64,000 nt of DNA, from the NCBI GenBank assembly GCA_021773395.1, contig JAJFKB010000002.1, positions 248,001 through 312,000 on the forward strand. Direction: 5' to 3'. This DNA comes from Gammaproteobacteria bacterium. GTDB taxonomy: Bacteria; Pseudomonadota; Gammaproteobacteria; Pseudomonadales; IMCC2047. Each line of letters starts with the position of its first letter. Position 1 is the stretch's first letter. Shown in pieces: positions 17,114 to 25,611 of this stretch. The notes beneath the pieces are model-generated. The model was not told the origin of the DNA. It saw only the letters and a list, made by a program, of their open reading frames with translations, and searched no databases. A program made the translations under genes and the position numbers.

Positions 17114-18040
17114 CTAAATTCCTATTATTTCTTTAATTTGCCGAGCCTTCTCCAGATCCGTATCTCTGGGAAGCTCATGCATGCTGGTATAGAGGTAATT
17201 TACCCCTTCGAGCTGTTCCCGATAGCCATCTGCTAACTCAGCTGCCCGCTCAATGTCGTCAAAGGGCAGCGGCACGCCAATACCTTCTATACCTGAAGCC
17301 AACTCGCGCACAACTCCAATTTCGGGTGCTCGCCCCTCTTTATCGGCTCCCAGCAAAACAAAAGGCACCTTCAGTTTCGCCAGATCCGGCAGCACGACGG
17401 AATCATAATCTTCAAGATAGATAGCAATCGGCACATTGAAATAACCTGCCATATTCTTCAAAGTGTTAAAGGCTTTACGATGTTGCATGCCGATAGCGGC
17501 ATTGCCAAGCGCAGCACCTTCCCTAAACAACAGCATGTCCGGGCGTAGCTTACAAAAGCTCTCCGCCAGCTCCACCAGACTTTGTTTCAGCTCAGCCATG
17601 CGCGATCCGTCATTGTCTGCGAACAGCATTTGCGCTAACTCAGCCGGACCGGCCATACCGGCGACACAGCCATAATGAGGTCTTTGCGTTTGCACTAGTC
17701 GATCCAGCGCATCCAGGGCACAACCCAAACGTCCGCCGGTGGCAGGCTGTGACAGAATCTCCTGCCCCGCATTGAGAACTGTGGGCAGATCATTTTCCCA
17801 CTCCAGCGTCAGACCATAAGCTTCAGCGACCAGGGTGGCATCCAAACCCAGGATCAATCCGCTAAGCTCCAGCAGGCGGCCGGTTTTTGCCAGATTAGCG
17901 CTCCAGTTGGCGGGATCTGACATCATATTTTTGAGATCCATGCTACCCACCCGCGCAGCCAATGGCTCCACTGCAGGTAGCAAAGCCTTTTCCGGCACCG
18001 TGTGGCCAGCCAAAAAAGCATCAAAAGCAGTTCGCGCCAT
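17114..18040 (-). CDS. URO-D-like protein, candidate epsilon subunit of the carboxylase
   Basis: The 308-residue protein (about 33 kDa) resembles the uroporphyrinogen decarboxylase/corrinoid methyltransferase TIM-barrel superfamily. It has an N-terminal MARTAFDAFLAGHTVPEKAL, a central LLFREGAALGNAAIGMQHRK and a strand-rich C-terminus. I do not recognise a catalytic motif that would allow a reaction to be named. It sits between the small zinc subunit and the second HyuA-like subunit, with gaps of 4 and 9 bases. Acetophenone carboxylase of A. aromaticum has a fifth, loosely attached subunit of about 34 kDa. Size and position suggest this gene is its counterpart, which is an inference. Confidence 0.7.
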   Translation of the reverse strand: MARTAFDAFLAGHTVPEKALLPAVEPLAARVGSMDLKNMMSDPANWSANLAKTGRLLELSGLILGLDATLVAEAYGLTLEWENDLPTVLNAGQEILSQPATGGRLGCALDALDRLVQTQRPHYGCVAGMAGPAELAQMLFADNDGSRMAELKQSLVELAESFCKLRPDMLLFREGAALGNAAIGMQHRKAFNTLKNMAGYFNVPIAIYLEDYDSVVLPDLAKLKVPFVLLGADKEGRAPEIGVVRELASGIEGIGVPLPFDDIERAAELADGYREQLEGVNYLYTSMHELPRDTDLEKARQIKEIIGI

Positions 18041-18044
18041 ATTG

Positions 18045-18395
18045 CTAAGCCCCCTGCTCCGCGTTCTGACCCTGTTTCACCTTTAGCGCATCAATATCAA
18101 GCTCTATCTCATGGGTGATGGGATGTCCGGGCGGCAAATATTCATTCTCCAGCATGGTACCGCAGTTGGGACAATAGAATTCCAGCAAGCGGCAGTAATC
18201 GCTGTCAGGTGTAAAGCTATAGGCAGCACCGTCGACCATAGGTGGATGCACCTCCGCCATATCCCGCTCGGCGATCAAACATCCCTTTTTATAGTTATCA
18301 CGCGCATCATAGATATCCTGTCCACAGCGGTTGCAGCACCAGCGTTCGTTATCCAGATCTATATCGAGGTATTCCGTAATACGTAATCGGCTCAT
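18045..18395 (-). CDS. Small zinc-binding carboxylase subunit (acetone/acetophenone carboxylase gamma-like)
   Basis: The 116-residue product has two Cys pairs, CCNRCGQDI near residue 20 and CPNCG near residue 76. This is the pattern of the gamma subunit of acetone and acetophenone carboxylases, which binds zinc and bridges the larger subunits. Its ATG overlaps the stop of the upstream HyuA-like gene by four bases (ATGA), implying coupled translation. The tail after about residue 100 is polar and probably flexible. The presence of this subunit separates the operon from hydantoinases and 5-oxoprolinases, which lack it. Confidence 0.85.
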   Translation of the reverse strand: MSRLRITEYLDIDLDNERWCCNRCGQDIYDARDNYKKGCLIAERDMAEVHPPMVDGAAYSFTPDSDYCRLLEFYCPNCGTMLENEYLPPGHPITHEIELDIDALKVKQGQNAEQGA

Positions 18396-20464
18396 GCCTG
18401 CACCTCCTCAAGAATACAGTTGTCATACTGATCAATAACCAGCTCCCAGTTTTCCGGCACCAGAATAGTAGTCTGATCAGACTCCACCAGCGCGGGACCT
18501 TTAAGTTCCGCCCCGTAACCTAATTTGGTGCGGTCATAGATTGGGGCATCCACATAGCCCTGTGCCGAAGCCACATAGAGTGGCCGAGTTGATTTAATCG
18601 CTTCAGACTCATTGACCTCGCTCTTAGATAACTCCGTCTGCACGAAGTGTGGAACGGGAGCACGTACCATTAGCGCAACAGTCACTAACTGCACTCCCTG
18701 CTGGGGATCTTCGCCTGCCAACTCCAAAGCCTCTTTAGCCTGCGCGATCAGTCGATCAAAGCTTTCCCGCTGTTGATAGAAATCGGTGGGCGCATGTAAC
18801 AGCAATTCCTGGCCGCCCGGTTTTGCTTGAGCGCCCTGTTTTGTTTGAATACTCTTTTTTGCTTGAATGAAGAGCTGTAATTCAGATGACAACATATCTG
18901 CGGTAAAACCTTCGCCGCGCATATCCCTCACCGCTTCCTGCATCATGTCGTTAACCGATTGCTGCAACGAAGTGCTATCCATATCATCAGTGAATGTCTG
19001 GTTGATCCGCTGGTAATAGAGATGCCCCACATCCAGCAGCGAAGATGAAAACGCTGAGGAGACCGCAGAAAAAGGTGTCATGATTATTTTTTTGACCGGC
19101 GAAGCGCTGGCAATATCACAGGCATGCAAACCACCGGCACCGCCATAGGCAACCACCACTGGATCAGCATCTGCGGGTAGCTTATCCGCCACCCCACTCA
19201 CCGCGGCGCCCATCTGTGCATCCACTACTAACTTGATTTGCCAGGCGGCCTCTGGCACAGAAAGTCCCATGGGGTCGGCAATATCACGTTTTATCACTTC
19301 CTGCGCCTTCTCCACATCCAGTTGCATACTGCCGCCCAGGAAGAAGTCTGGATCCAGCACCCCCAATACCAGATTGGCATCGGTCACCGTCGGCTGGGTA
19401 CCACCCAGATTAAAACAGGCCGGACCAGGCAATGCGCCGGCCGATTGTGGTCCGACTCTCAGTTCACCGTTTTCCAGGTGCGCGATGGAACCGCCACCAG
19501 TTCCCAACGCCAGAATAGACATCATGGGTAAGTTACAAGGAAAGCCTTCCACATCAGGCTCTAATGCATAACTTGCCTGGCCATTGCGGACATACCCAAT
19601 ATCAAAGGATGTGCCGCCCATATCTGTGGATATCAGGTTCTCAATTCCGTATAGCTGTCCGATCTCACGTGCTCCCAGCAGTCCTGCCGCAGGCCCAGAG
19701 TTATAAGTATTGATAGCCCGGGTTTTGGCAACGCGCGCCACCGAAGCATTGTTATGACCTATAAAGAGTGTATTGCGATATTGACGCTGACGCAGGTCTT
19801 CGCCGGCCTTGTAGAGCAAACGCGCCAGCTTGGGATGAATATAGGCATTCAGTACGGCGCTATTAAGACGTTCCGCCAGCCCGGAGCGGGGTGAAATATC
19901 GGAAGATAAAAAAACCGAGACCGAACCCAAATAATCACGTGGATATTCACGTTTGATAATTTGTCGCACCCGACGTTCACTTGCCGGATTATGTTCCGAG
20001 TTGGCAAAGCAAACCACCAAGCCTCTGGCACCGCGATCTATTAGAGTTTGCGCTGCCTGTAGCACCTGCTTCCCGCTCGGCTCAGTAATTACCGTGCCGC
20101 GCTCATCCACCTGTTCCGCAAGGGTCATCACCATATCGGGTTCAACCAACGATGCTTTACCCTCTTTGGCAATAGGAGCCAAGCCTTCCATCCCCTCAGA
20201 AAGCAGCAAACCAATTTTGGCTCCATTGCGCTCAATAATTGTATTAGTGCCAATGGTGTTGGAAAAGCGGATAATTTCGGTATCGAACAGAAAATCTTCG
20301 GCACTGACACCAAAGGCTTTAGCGCCTGCGGCAATGCACTCCAAAAAACAGAGGGTCAAATCATGCGGTGTAGTGGCGACCTTAACCGTCCTGACCTTTG
20401 AACCACAAACCACAAATCCGTCAGTAAAAGTTCCACCAGTATCAATATCTATCGTATAACCCAT
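18392..20464 (-). CDS. HyuA-like carboxylase subunit, first copy (690 aa)
   Basis: This is the first structural gene of the carboxylase operon. The nucleotide-binding segment IDIDTGGTFTDGFV opens the protein. SNTIGTNTIIERNG, DMGGTSFDIGYV and YGGAGGLHACDIASA follow the HyuA pattern. The ATG at 20464 follows GGGAGATTTG; the TTG one codon upstream is less likely. Residues near 560 contain a short Lys/Gln-rich imperfect repeat (AKKSIQTKQGAQAKPGGQ) absent from the second HyuA copy, probably a surface loop. The TetR gene starts upstream on the same strand, with its stop 48 bases before this start, so the regulator and the operon may be cotranscribed. Confidence 0.88.
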   Translation of the reverse strand: MGYTIDIDTGGTFTDGFVVCGSKVRTVKVATTPHDLTLCFLECIAAGAKAFGVSAEDFLFDTEIIRFSNTIGTNTIIERNGAKIGLLLSEGMEGLAPIAKEGKASLVEPDMVMTLAEQVDERGTVITEPSGKQVLQAAQTLIDRGARGLVVCFANSEHNPASERRVRQIIKREYPRDYLGSVSVFLSSDISPRSGLAERLNSAVLNAYIHPKLARLLYKAGEDLRQRQYRNTLFIGHNNASVARVAKTRAINTYNSGPAAGLLGAREIGQLYGIENLISTDMGGTSFDIGYVRNGQASYALEPDVEGFPCNLPMMSILALGTGGGSIAHLENGELRVGPQSAGALPGPACFNLGGTQPTVTDANLVLGVLDPDFFLGGSMQLDVEKAQEVIKRDIADPMGLSVPEAAWQIKLVVDAQMGAAVSGVADKLPADADPVVVAYGGAGGLHACDIASASPVKKIIMTPFSAVSSAFSSSLLDVGHLYYQRINQTFTDDMDSTSLQQSVNDMMQEAVRDMRGEGFTADMLSSELQLFIQAKKSIQTKQGAQAKPGGQELLLHAPTDFYQQRESFDRLIAQAKEALELAGEDPQQGVQLVTVALMVRAPVPHFVQTELSKSEVNESEAIKSTRPLYVASAQGYVDAPIYDRTKLGYGAELKGPALVESDQTTILVPENWELVIDQYDNCILEEVQA

Positions 20465-20512
20465 CAAATCTCCCTCATCGGACCACCTTCGCTCCCACTT
20501 CTATGGTAGGCA

Positions 20513-21109
20513 TCAGGTGTCGTTGCTACTGTCAGATCCGCACATGCCGTAAAGCACGAACGCAATAATTTCTTCATGGACTTCCTCTTCGCTCATACCA
20601 CCGCGGGCATGGTACCAACGCAGATACCAGTTAATGGTGCCGAGCATGTTAAAGGCCAGCACCTTAATATTTTTGGTCTTAACCAACCCATGCGACTGCA
20701 ATATCCTTAGCTGTTCTACGTAGATATCCAGTATCTCCTTTTGGATACGCCGGTTTATCTCTTTCCCCTTTGGCGATAGTCTTTCTTCATCAATGAAGAA
20801 AATCTTGGATTCGCGCTGGTGCAATACCGATGCTTCCAGATGGGCCTTCAGCAAGCGCCGAAATCTATCCAAAGGTTCGCCGTCTCCGTGGGCGACGTTC
20901 CTCAACTTATCTGGCAACCCTTTGACGGAATACTCCAGAATTGCCAACCACAGGTCTTCCTTGTTTTCAAAATAGTGGTAAACATTGGATACACTGCGAT
21001 TAATCGCTTTTGCGATATCTCTGATCGAAGTACCCGCATAACCCCTTTGCGAAAAAAGGTCGATAGCGGTTTCCAGCACTTCATCTCTTCGATTGCTATT
21101 CTCAGCCAT
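20513..21109 (-). CDS. TetR/AcrR family transcriptional regulator
   Basis: The 198-residue protein has an N-terminal TetR helix-turn-helix (GYAGTSIRDIAKAINRSVSNVYHYFENKE, cited in part, residues 20-50) and a helical ligand-binding C-terminus ending in a Ser/Asp-rich tail. It reads on the same strand as the carboxylase operon 48 bases downstream. It diverges from the alpha/beta hydrolase operon across a gap with three related palindromes of the form TAGAAC-N4-GTTCTA. Repression of both operons with release by an aromatic acid or acyl-CoA is the simplest model. The ligand is unknown. Confidence 0.92.
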   Translation of the reverse strand: MAENSNRRDEVLETAIDLFSQRGYAGTSIRDIAKAINRSVSNVYHYFENKEDLWLAILEYSVKGLPDKLRNVAHGDGEPLDRFRRLLKAHLEASVLHQRESKIFFIDEERLSPKGKEINRRIQKEILDIYVEQLRILQSHGLVKTKNIKVLAFNMLGTINWYLRWYHARGGMSEEEVHEEIIAFVLYGMCGSDSSNDT

Positions 21110-21182
21110 ATTCTTCCCATACTCTGCTTACTTTGATTTGAGTCGCTAATTCTACGCCCTATCAGCGCTGCAGGTAAAAATT

Positions 21183-21272
21183 TCGAACGTTCGATACAAG
21201 ATAGATCGATCGTTCTAGCATTAAACAACACACAAAAAAGCTTGTCAACTAAAATGTAGAACGATCGATCTA
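21183..21272. promoter_or_regulatory. TetR operator pair and palindrome upstream of the regulator gene
   Basis: TCGAACGTTCGA (21183-21194) is a perfect palindrome. TAGATCGATCGTTCTA (21202-21217) recurs as its exact reverse complement TAGAACGATCGATCTA at 21257-21272, so two 16-base operator-like sites face each other 39 bases apart. With the site at 21369 they share the form TAGAWC-N4-GWTCTA, typical in size for TetR dimers. They lie 73-163 bases upstream of the TetR start. Confidence 0.75.
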
Positions 21273-21368
21273 ATGTTATTTATGCTTATATTCCAGTAAG
21301 TTAAAAATATAATTCGGCAGTTTTGTTGAGAAATAGTAATTTCAATGGTAGCATTCTGAAAAATTTAA

Positions 21369-21384
21369 TAGAACATTCGTTCTA
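21369..21384. promoter_or_regulatory. TetR operator upstream of the alpha/beta hydrolase operon
   Basis: TAGAACATTCGTTCTA has perfect 6-base half-sites TAGAAC and GTTCTA around a 4-base centre. It lies 39 bases before the start of the plus-strand operon. It matches the two sites at 21202 and 21257, which suggests one repressor for both directions. Confidence 0.72.
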
Positions 21385-21422
21385 GTTTGATTTAGTTTTT
21401 GAACTATGAATCAGGAGCAATT

Positions 21423-22271
21423 ATGAATCCATCCAGGTCCCGGTTTTTAACGTGCCAGAACCGTAAAATTCACCTTGTCGAATGGGGTGAATCACATAAA
21501 GAAAAAGTTATTATCTGGCACGGAATAACCGGAACCTGCCACGACCATGAGCAGTTAGCCAAACATCTGGCACAGGACTATCACGTCATATGCCCTGACG
21601 CTATTGGTTGCGGGTTATCGGACTGGGTCAGAGATGATTTCGTAGACCCAAGCCTCAGTTTTTCCGCAGACATCACGTGCGACCTAATGCGCCAACTGGA
21701 AGCACCCAGCGTACGTTGGGTAGGTTCATCCAAGGGAGGTAGTTTGGGGATGATTTTGGCGGCTCATATGCAAGAAGAGATGCAAGAGTGCCCCGTTACC
21801 CATTTAGTACTAAACGATGTCGGTCCCTCTCTACCCGAAAAGTTTCGTCTTGCGGTTAAGAAAAAACTCAGTAATCCGGCGAGATTCGACGACTTCACCT
21901 CCTTTGAAAACCATGTTTGTAAGTTCCTATCGAATATGGGTCTGACTCTTGAGGAACAACAATGGCGTCAACTGGCACAACGCTGGGCCCGTCGCAATGA
22001 AAATGGTTCCTTTTCCTTTCATTATGATCCCGCCATTGCCAATCAATTTAGTGACCACCCGGAAGATTTTAATTTGTGGAATTACTACGACCGAATCACT
22101 GCTAAGACGTTGTTAATCAGGGGGCGGGAATCGATAGTATCCCAAGAGCAAACTGAACAGATGCAAGAGCGCGGTCCCAAATGTTCTTTATTCCCCCGCC
22201 TGGGCGGCCACGTAACGCTTCTGGATTCCGATCAAGAGAAATCCGTGATCTGCGAATTTCTCAAAAGCTAA
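21423..22271 (+). CDS. Alpha/beta hydrolase fold protein
   Basis: The ATG at 21423 follows CAGGAG by 5 bases and gives 282 residues; a TTG at 21399 lies before that ribosome-binding site and is rejected. The nucleophile elbow is GSSKGG with Ser near residue 103. The oxyanion region is WHGITGTCHDHEQL, and the catalytic His is in GGHVTLLD near residue 263. It heads a three-gene operon with an acyl-CoA synthetase and an SDR, under a TetR-type operator. It could hydrolyse an ester, a C-C bond of a diketone or an acyl-CoA thioester. Sequence does not decide between these. Confidence 0.85.
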   Translation: MNPSRSRFLTCQNRKIHLVEWGESHKEKVIIWHGITGTCHDHEQLAKHLAQDYHVICPDAIGCGLSDWVRDDFVDPSLSFSADITCDLMRQLEAPSVRWVGSSKGGSLGMILAAHMQEEMQECPVTHLVLNDVGPSLPEKFRLAVKKKLSNPARFDDFTSFENHVCKFLSNMGLTLEEQQWRQLAQRWARRNENGSFSFHYDPAIANQFSDHPEDFNLWNYYDRITAKTLLIRGRESIVSQEQTEQMQERGPKCSLFPRLGGHVTLLDSDQEKSVICEFLKS

Positions 22272-22302
22272 CAAGCGAATTTTCTAGCGCGGTGCCACAG
22301 CC

Positions 22303-24741
22303 ATGCAGAAATCAATATCCGAGTATTTCTCAATGATCGATTTTACATTTATTACAGGATTGCTTGATCAAAGTGCACCCTCTAATCGTCAAACGCTTCT
22401 TGAGCACGAAGTCTATAGGCTGCTTGATGCCACCGGCGTCATAACAGCGCCAAAGACAAACTTTATTCCGGCGTCTCACAGCCTGGCTGACCATCCACTG
22501 GAGCATTTTTCCGGGGACAAGGTGGTTTTAAAAATTGTCTCCCCATCCATTATTCACAAAACAGAAGCTGGTGGCGTTAAAGTAGTCGCCAATAAATCCG
22601 GTATCATAAGGGCTGCTGCTTCGGAAATGCTGAATTCTGTACCGGCTTTGTTCCAACGTTATCTTGAGGAGGATGCTGATCATGAACGACCAGATGTTTA
22701 TCAAAAACTGCAGGGAGAGCAACTTCTTAGGGCAATAGAACGTGATATTCTGGGTGTCCTTGTTGTACAGTTTATCCCCACCGAATCGAAAGCCTTCGGT
22801 AGCGAAGTTTTAATCGGGTTACGCAACACCCGCGAGTTTGGGATGACCATCAGCGCAGGGTTGGGCGGCACAGATACCGAGCTCTTTGCAAAGGGGTTTC
22901 AAAAAGGCTTGGCGGTGGTTTCTGCATCCACTGAGATTACAGATGGTAAAGCTTTCTTTAAGCAGTTTCAGTCAACTTTGGCTTACAAGGTCCTCGCCGG
23001 TCAAACCCGTGGCCGGGAGCGCACAATCTCAGATGAGCAACTGGTACAGTGTTTTAGCATGTTCATCGAACTCGGCAACTATTATTCCGTAACTAATTCG
23101 AGCACACCCTATACGATTGAGGAGCTGGAAATAAACCCCTTTGCCATTTCAGGTAACGGCATGACGCCACTTGACGGTATGTGTCGCTTTGATATCCCAA
23201 AGGCGTTACCGCTTCCAAGACCTATTAAAAAACTCGATAACCTGTTCCACCCCTCTGCTATTGGCATCATTGGTGTATCCGCCGAAAAAATGAACTTTGG
23301 TCGCATCATTTTAAACAATCTAGTGACCAGCGGTTATGACAAATCAAAAATCACCATAATTCGTCCAGGCACAGCAGAGATAGATGGTATTAAGTGTGCG
23401 GAGAGTCTCGCTAAACTGGAATACAAGCTGGATCTGCTAATTGTCGCTGTCGCCGCAGAAGCTGTATTTGATCTGGTCGACGACCTGATTAAAACAGATG
23501 CCGCTGAGTCGGTAATGCTGATTCCAGGAGGACTGGGCGAAACCGAAGCCAGCCGGGAACGAACGGCTGCGATGAAAGAAAAAATTAACGCCTCTCACGC
23601 CAAAACAGGTGGCGGCCCAATATTCCTCGGTGGCAACTGCCTCGGTGTTGTCTCGCATCCGGGAGAATACGATTCCTGGTTTATTCCCAAAGAAAAACTC
23701 CCTTTGATTTCCAAAAAGAGCAAGCGTAACTCTGCTCTCATTAGTCAAAGCGGCGCCTTTATGGTCACTCGCGTGAGTCAAAACCCTTGGTTCGACCCAG
23801 CCTATATGAGCGCATTGGGGAACCAAAACGATATCACTCATGGCGATATGCTCGCTTATTTTGCCGACAATCCAGATGTAGATGTGATTGGCGTTTACGT
23901 CGAAGGCTTCAATGATATGGATGGATTGGCTTTTGCCAAGGCGGTTCGCCGGGCGATTTGTAACGGCAAGCAGATTATTTTTTATAAAGCCGGTCAATCC
24001 AGCGCAGGGCAGGATGCAACCATGGGGCACACCGCCTCGATCGCTGGTGATTACAGTATCTGTGAGACAATTGTCCGTCAGGCCGGGGCGATAGTCGCAA
24101 AGAATCTAAGCGAATTTAACGATATTTTTTATATCTCTGGTCTAATGCATACCAAGGCAATTGGTGGCAATCGACTCGGCGCAATTAGCGGCGCTGGATT
24201 TGAAACAGTAGCGATGGCCGATAGTATTCAAGGTGATGAATTTTCCATGCAGATGGCTGCTCCACAACCTGCAACCAAAGCTCGCTTGCAAACGATTTTA
24301 GCCTCAAAAAAGCTAGACGCTCTAATGGAGGTTCGAAACCCTTTTGATATCAACCCTGGCGCGGATGATGACGCACATATTCAATGCTGCGAAGCATTCT
24401 GTGAGGATCCCGGCGTTGACGCCATTGTCATCGGTCTGGACCCCATGTCGCCTATGATGCGAACCCTGGAAACCAGCTCAAAACCCGACTTTGATATCCA
24501 TAGCCCTTTAAGTATTGCCAAGCAGCTACCTCAATTGGTTAATTCTCAAAGTAAACCAATCCTGGGCGTCATCGACGGAGGTGAGCTTTATACCCCCCTC
24601 GTTGAGAAACTCAAGGACCAAGGAGTGGTTGTATTTCGCTCCTGCGATCGAGCCGTACAGGCACTGACAAAGTATGTAGAAGGTCGCTTGAGAGCCAAAC
24701 AGGTAATCACACAATTTTTAACTAATCAGGAGAGAATCTAA
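22303..24741 (+). CDS. NDP-forming acyl-CoA synthetase (fused, ATP-grasp first)
   Basis: This fused acyl-CoA synthetase of the ADP-forming type interconverts acid + CoA + ATP with acyl-CoA + ADP + Pi through a phospho-histidine. An ATP-grasp domain occupies about residues 30-290, with KIVSPSIIHKTEAGGVKV. A CoA-binding Rossmann domain follows from about 305 (HPSAIGIIGVSAEKMNFG), then the succinyl-CoA-ligase-like domain with the His in MGHTASIAGD near residue 576. The order (ATP-grasp before CoA-binding) is the reverse of many fused homologues. The start is uncertain: the Met at 22333 is also possible and neither has a strong ribosome-binding site. Its stop overlaps the SDR start by one base (TAATG). 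The acyl substrate is unknown. Confidence 0.85.
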   Translation: MQKSISEYFSMIDFTFITGLLDQSAPSNRQTLLEHEVYRLLDATGVITAPKTNFIPASHSLADHPLEHFSGDKVVLKIVSPSIIHKTEAGGVKVVANKSGIIRAAASEMLNSVPALFQRYLEEDADHERPDVYQKLQGEQLLRAIERDILGVLVVQFIPTESKAFGSEVLIGLRNTREFGMTISAGLGGTDTELFAKGFQKGLAVVSASTEITDGKAFFKQFQSTLAYKVLAGQTRGRERTISDEQLVQCFSMFIELGNYYSVTNSSTPYTIEELEINPFAISGNGMTPLDGMCRFDIPKALPLPRPIKKLDNLFHPSAIGIIGVSAEKMNFGRIILNNLVTSGYDKSKITIIRPGTAEIDGIKCAESLAKLEYKLDLLIVAVAAEAVFDLVDDLIKTDAAESVMLIPGGLGETEASRERTAAMKEKINASHAKTGGGPIFLGGNCLGVVSHPGEYDSWFIPKEKLPLISKKSKRNSALISQSGAFMVTRVSQNPWFDPAYMSALGNQNDITHGDMLAYFADNPDVDVIGVYVEGFNDMDGLAFAKAVRRAICNGKQIIFYKAGQSSAGQDATMGHTASIAGDYSICETIVRQAGAIVAKNLSEFNDIFYISGLMHTKAIGGNRLGAISGAGFETVAMADSIQGDEFSMQMAAPQPATKARLQTILASKKLDALMEVRNPFDINPGADDDAHIQCCEAFCEDPGVDAIVIGLDPMSPMMRTLETSSKPDFDIHSPLSIAKQLPQLVNSQSKPILGVIDGGELYTPLVEKLKDQGVVVFRSCDRAVQALTKYVEGRLRAKQVITQFLTNQERI

Positions 24742-25517
24742 TGGGACGTATCGACGGCAAAATTTGTTTAATTACCGGAGCATCCAGCGGTCTGGGAGAA
24801 GCGGCAGCTCGTCTGCTGGCAGCGGAAGGGGGACACATGATTCTCACCGACATCAATACTGAAAAGGGCGAGGCTCTGGCGGAAGAACTTAACCAGCAAG
24901 GACTGGAAGCAGTTTTTTTATCGCATAATGTAATCTCTGAGGAAGACTGGCACCGTGTATTCGATACATTGCTGGCCAAGCACGGTCGGTTAGACGTTTT
25001 GGTTAACAATGCCGGGGGCGGAACCTACAATGATCTCGAAACTCTTTCTCTTAGTGAGTGGAGGAAAATAATTTCGCTGAATCTCGACAGTACCTTTATC
25101 GGGACACAGTTAGCGGTTAAGACCATGAAAGAGAATGGCGGAGGTTCGATTATCAATATGTCTTCAGTCGGTGGCCTGGTTGGTTCACCAAATCTGGTGG
25201 CGTATTCAGCAGCCAAGGCTGGCGTCAAGCTGTTCAGCAAGAGCGCTGCCATTCACTGCGGGCAGCAGGGGTATAATATTCGCATCAATACCATTCACCC
25301 GGGATTAATCAAAACCGAATCGGGTATGGAGATGGCCAGCAAAGCGACCGGTATGAGTGCAGAAGACGCTGAAGCCGCATTTAGCGCCATGCATCCCATT
25401 GGTCGGATCGGTCAACCCGGTGAGATTGCTGCTATGGTTTTATTTCTTGCTTCTGATGAATCAAGTTTCGCTACAGGAGGAGAGTTTGTAATTGACGGCG
25501 GCTACACCGCGCAATAG
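24741..25517 (+). CDS. Short-chain dehydrogenase/reductase
   Basis: This is a classical SDR of 258 residues. It has the NAD(P)-binding TGASSGLGEAAA at residues 11-22, an Asp after the second strand (LTDIN) that favours NAD, NNAGGG, and the catalytic Ser-Tyr-Lys in NMSSVGG and YSAAK. The C-terminus GGEFVIDGGYTAQ is typical. It ends an operon with an alpha/beta hydrolase and an acyl-CoA synthetase and starts at the TAATG overlap. It could oxidise a secondary alcohol such as a 1-arylethanol to the ketone. A separate zinc alcohol dehydrogenase nearby could do the same. Confidence 0.92.
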   Translation: MGRIDGKICLITGASSGLGEAAARLLAAEGGHMILTDINTEKGEALAEELNQQGLEAVFLSHNVISEEDWHRVFDTLLAKHGRLDVLVNNAGGGTYNDLETLSLSEWRKIISLNLDSTFIGTQLAVKTMKENGGGSIINMSSVGGLVGSPNLVAYSAAKAGVKLFSKSAAIHCGQQGYNIRINTIHPGLIKTESGMEMASKATGMSAEDAEAAFSAMHPIGRIGQPGEIAAMVLFLASDESSFATGGEFVIDGGYTAQ

Positions 25518-25554
25518 GCTTGTACTGCGACCGATCACCCTGTTAGTCATGATA

Positions 25555-25584
25555 GTCCGCAAGCTCTGCCAGGGGCTTGCGGAC
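25555..25584. terminator. Stem-loop between convergent operons
   Basis: GTCCGCAAGC (25555-25564) pairs perfectly with GCTTGCGGAC (25575-25584) across a 10-base loop. It lies between the convergent ends of the SDR and aldehyde dehydrogenase genes. There is no T-run, so termination may depend on context, but the perfect 10-bp stem suits a bidirectional barrier. Confidence 0.55.
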
Positions 25585-25611
25585 ACATCGCTAATCCACA
25601 AATACTAAATC

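Noticed and set aside
9711-20464. Operon as acetone carboxylase, hydantoinase or 5-oxoprolinase
   Set aside because: Acetone carboxylase has one HyuA-like subunit and no 34-kDa URO-D-like subunit or CoA ligase/thiolase set. Hydantoinase and oxoprolinase loci lack the small zinc subunit.
23437-24030. Minus-strand frame of 197 codons inside the NDP-forming acyl-CoA synthetase gene
   Set aside because: The plus-strand gene has complete family motifs; the antisense frame has no ribosome-binding site or recognisable domain.
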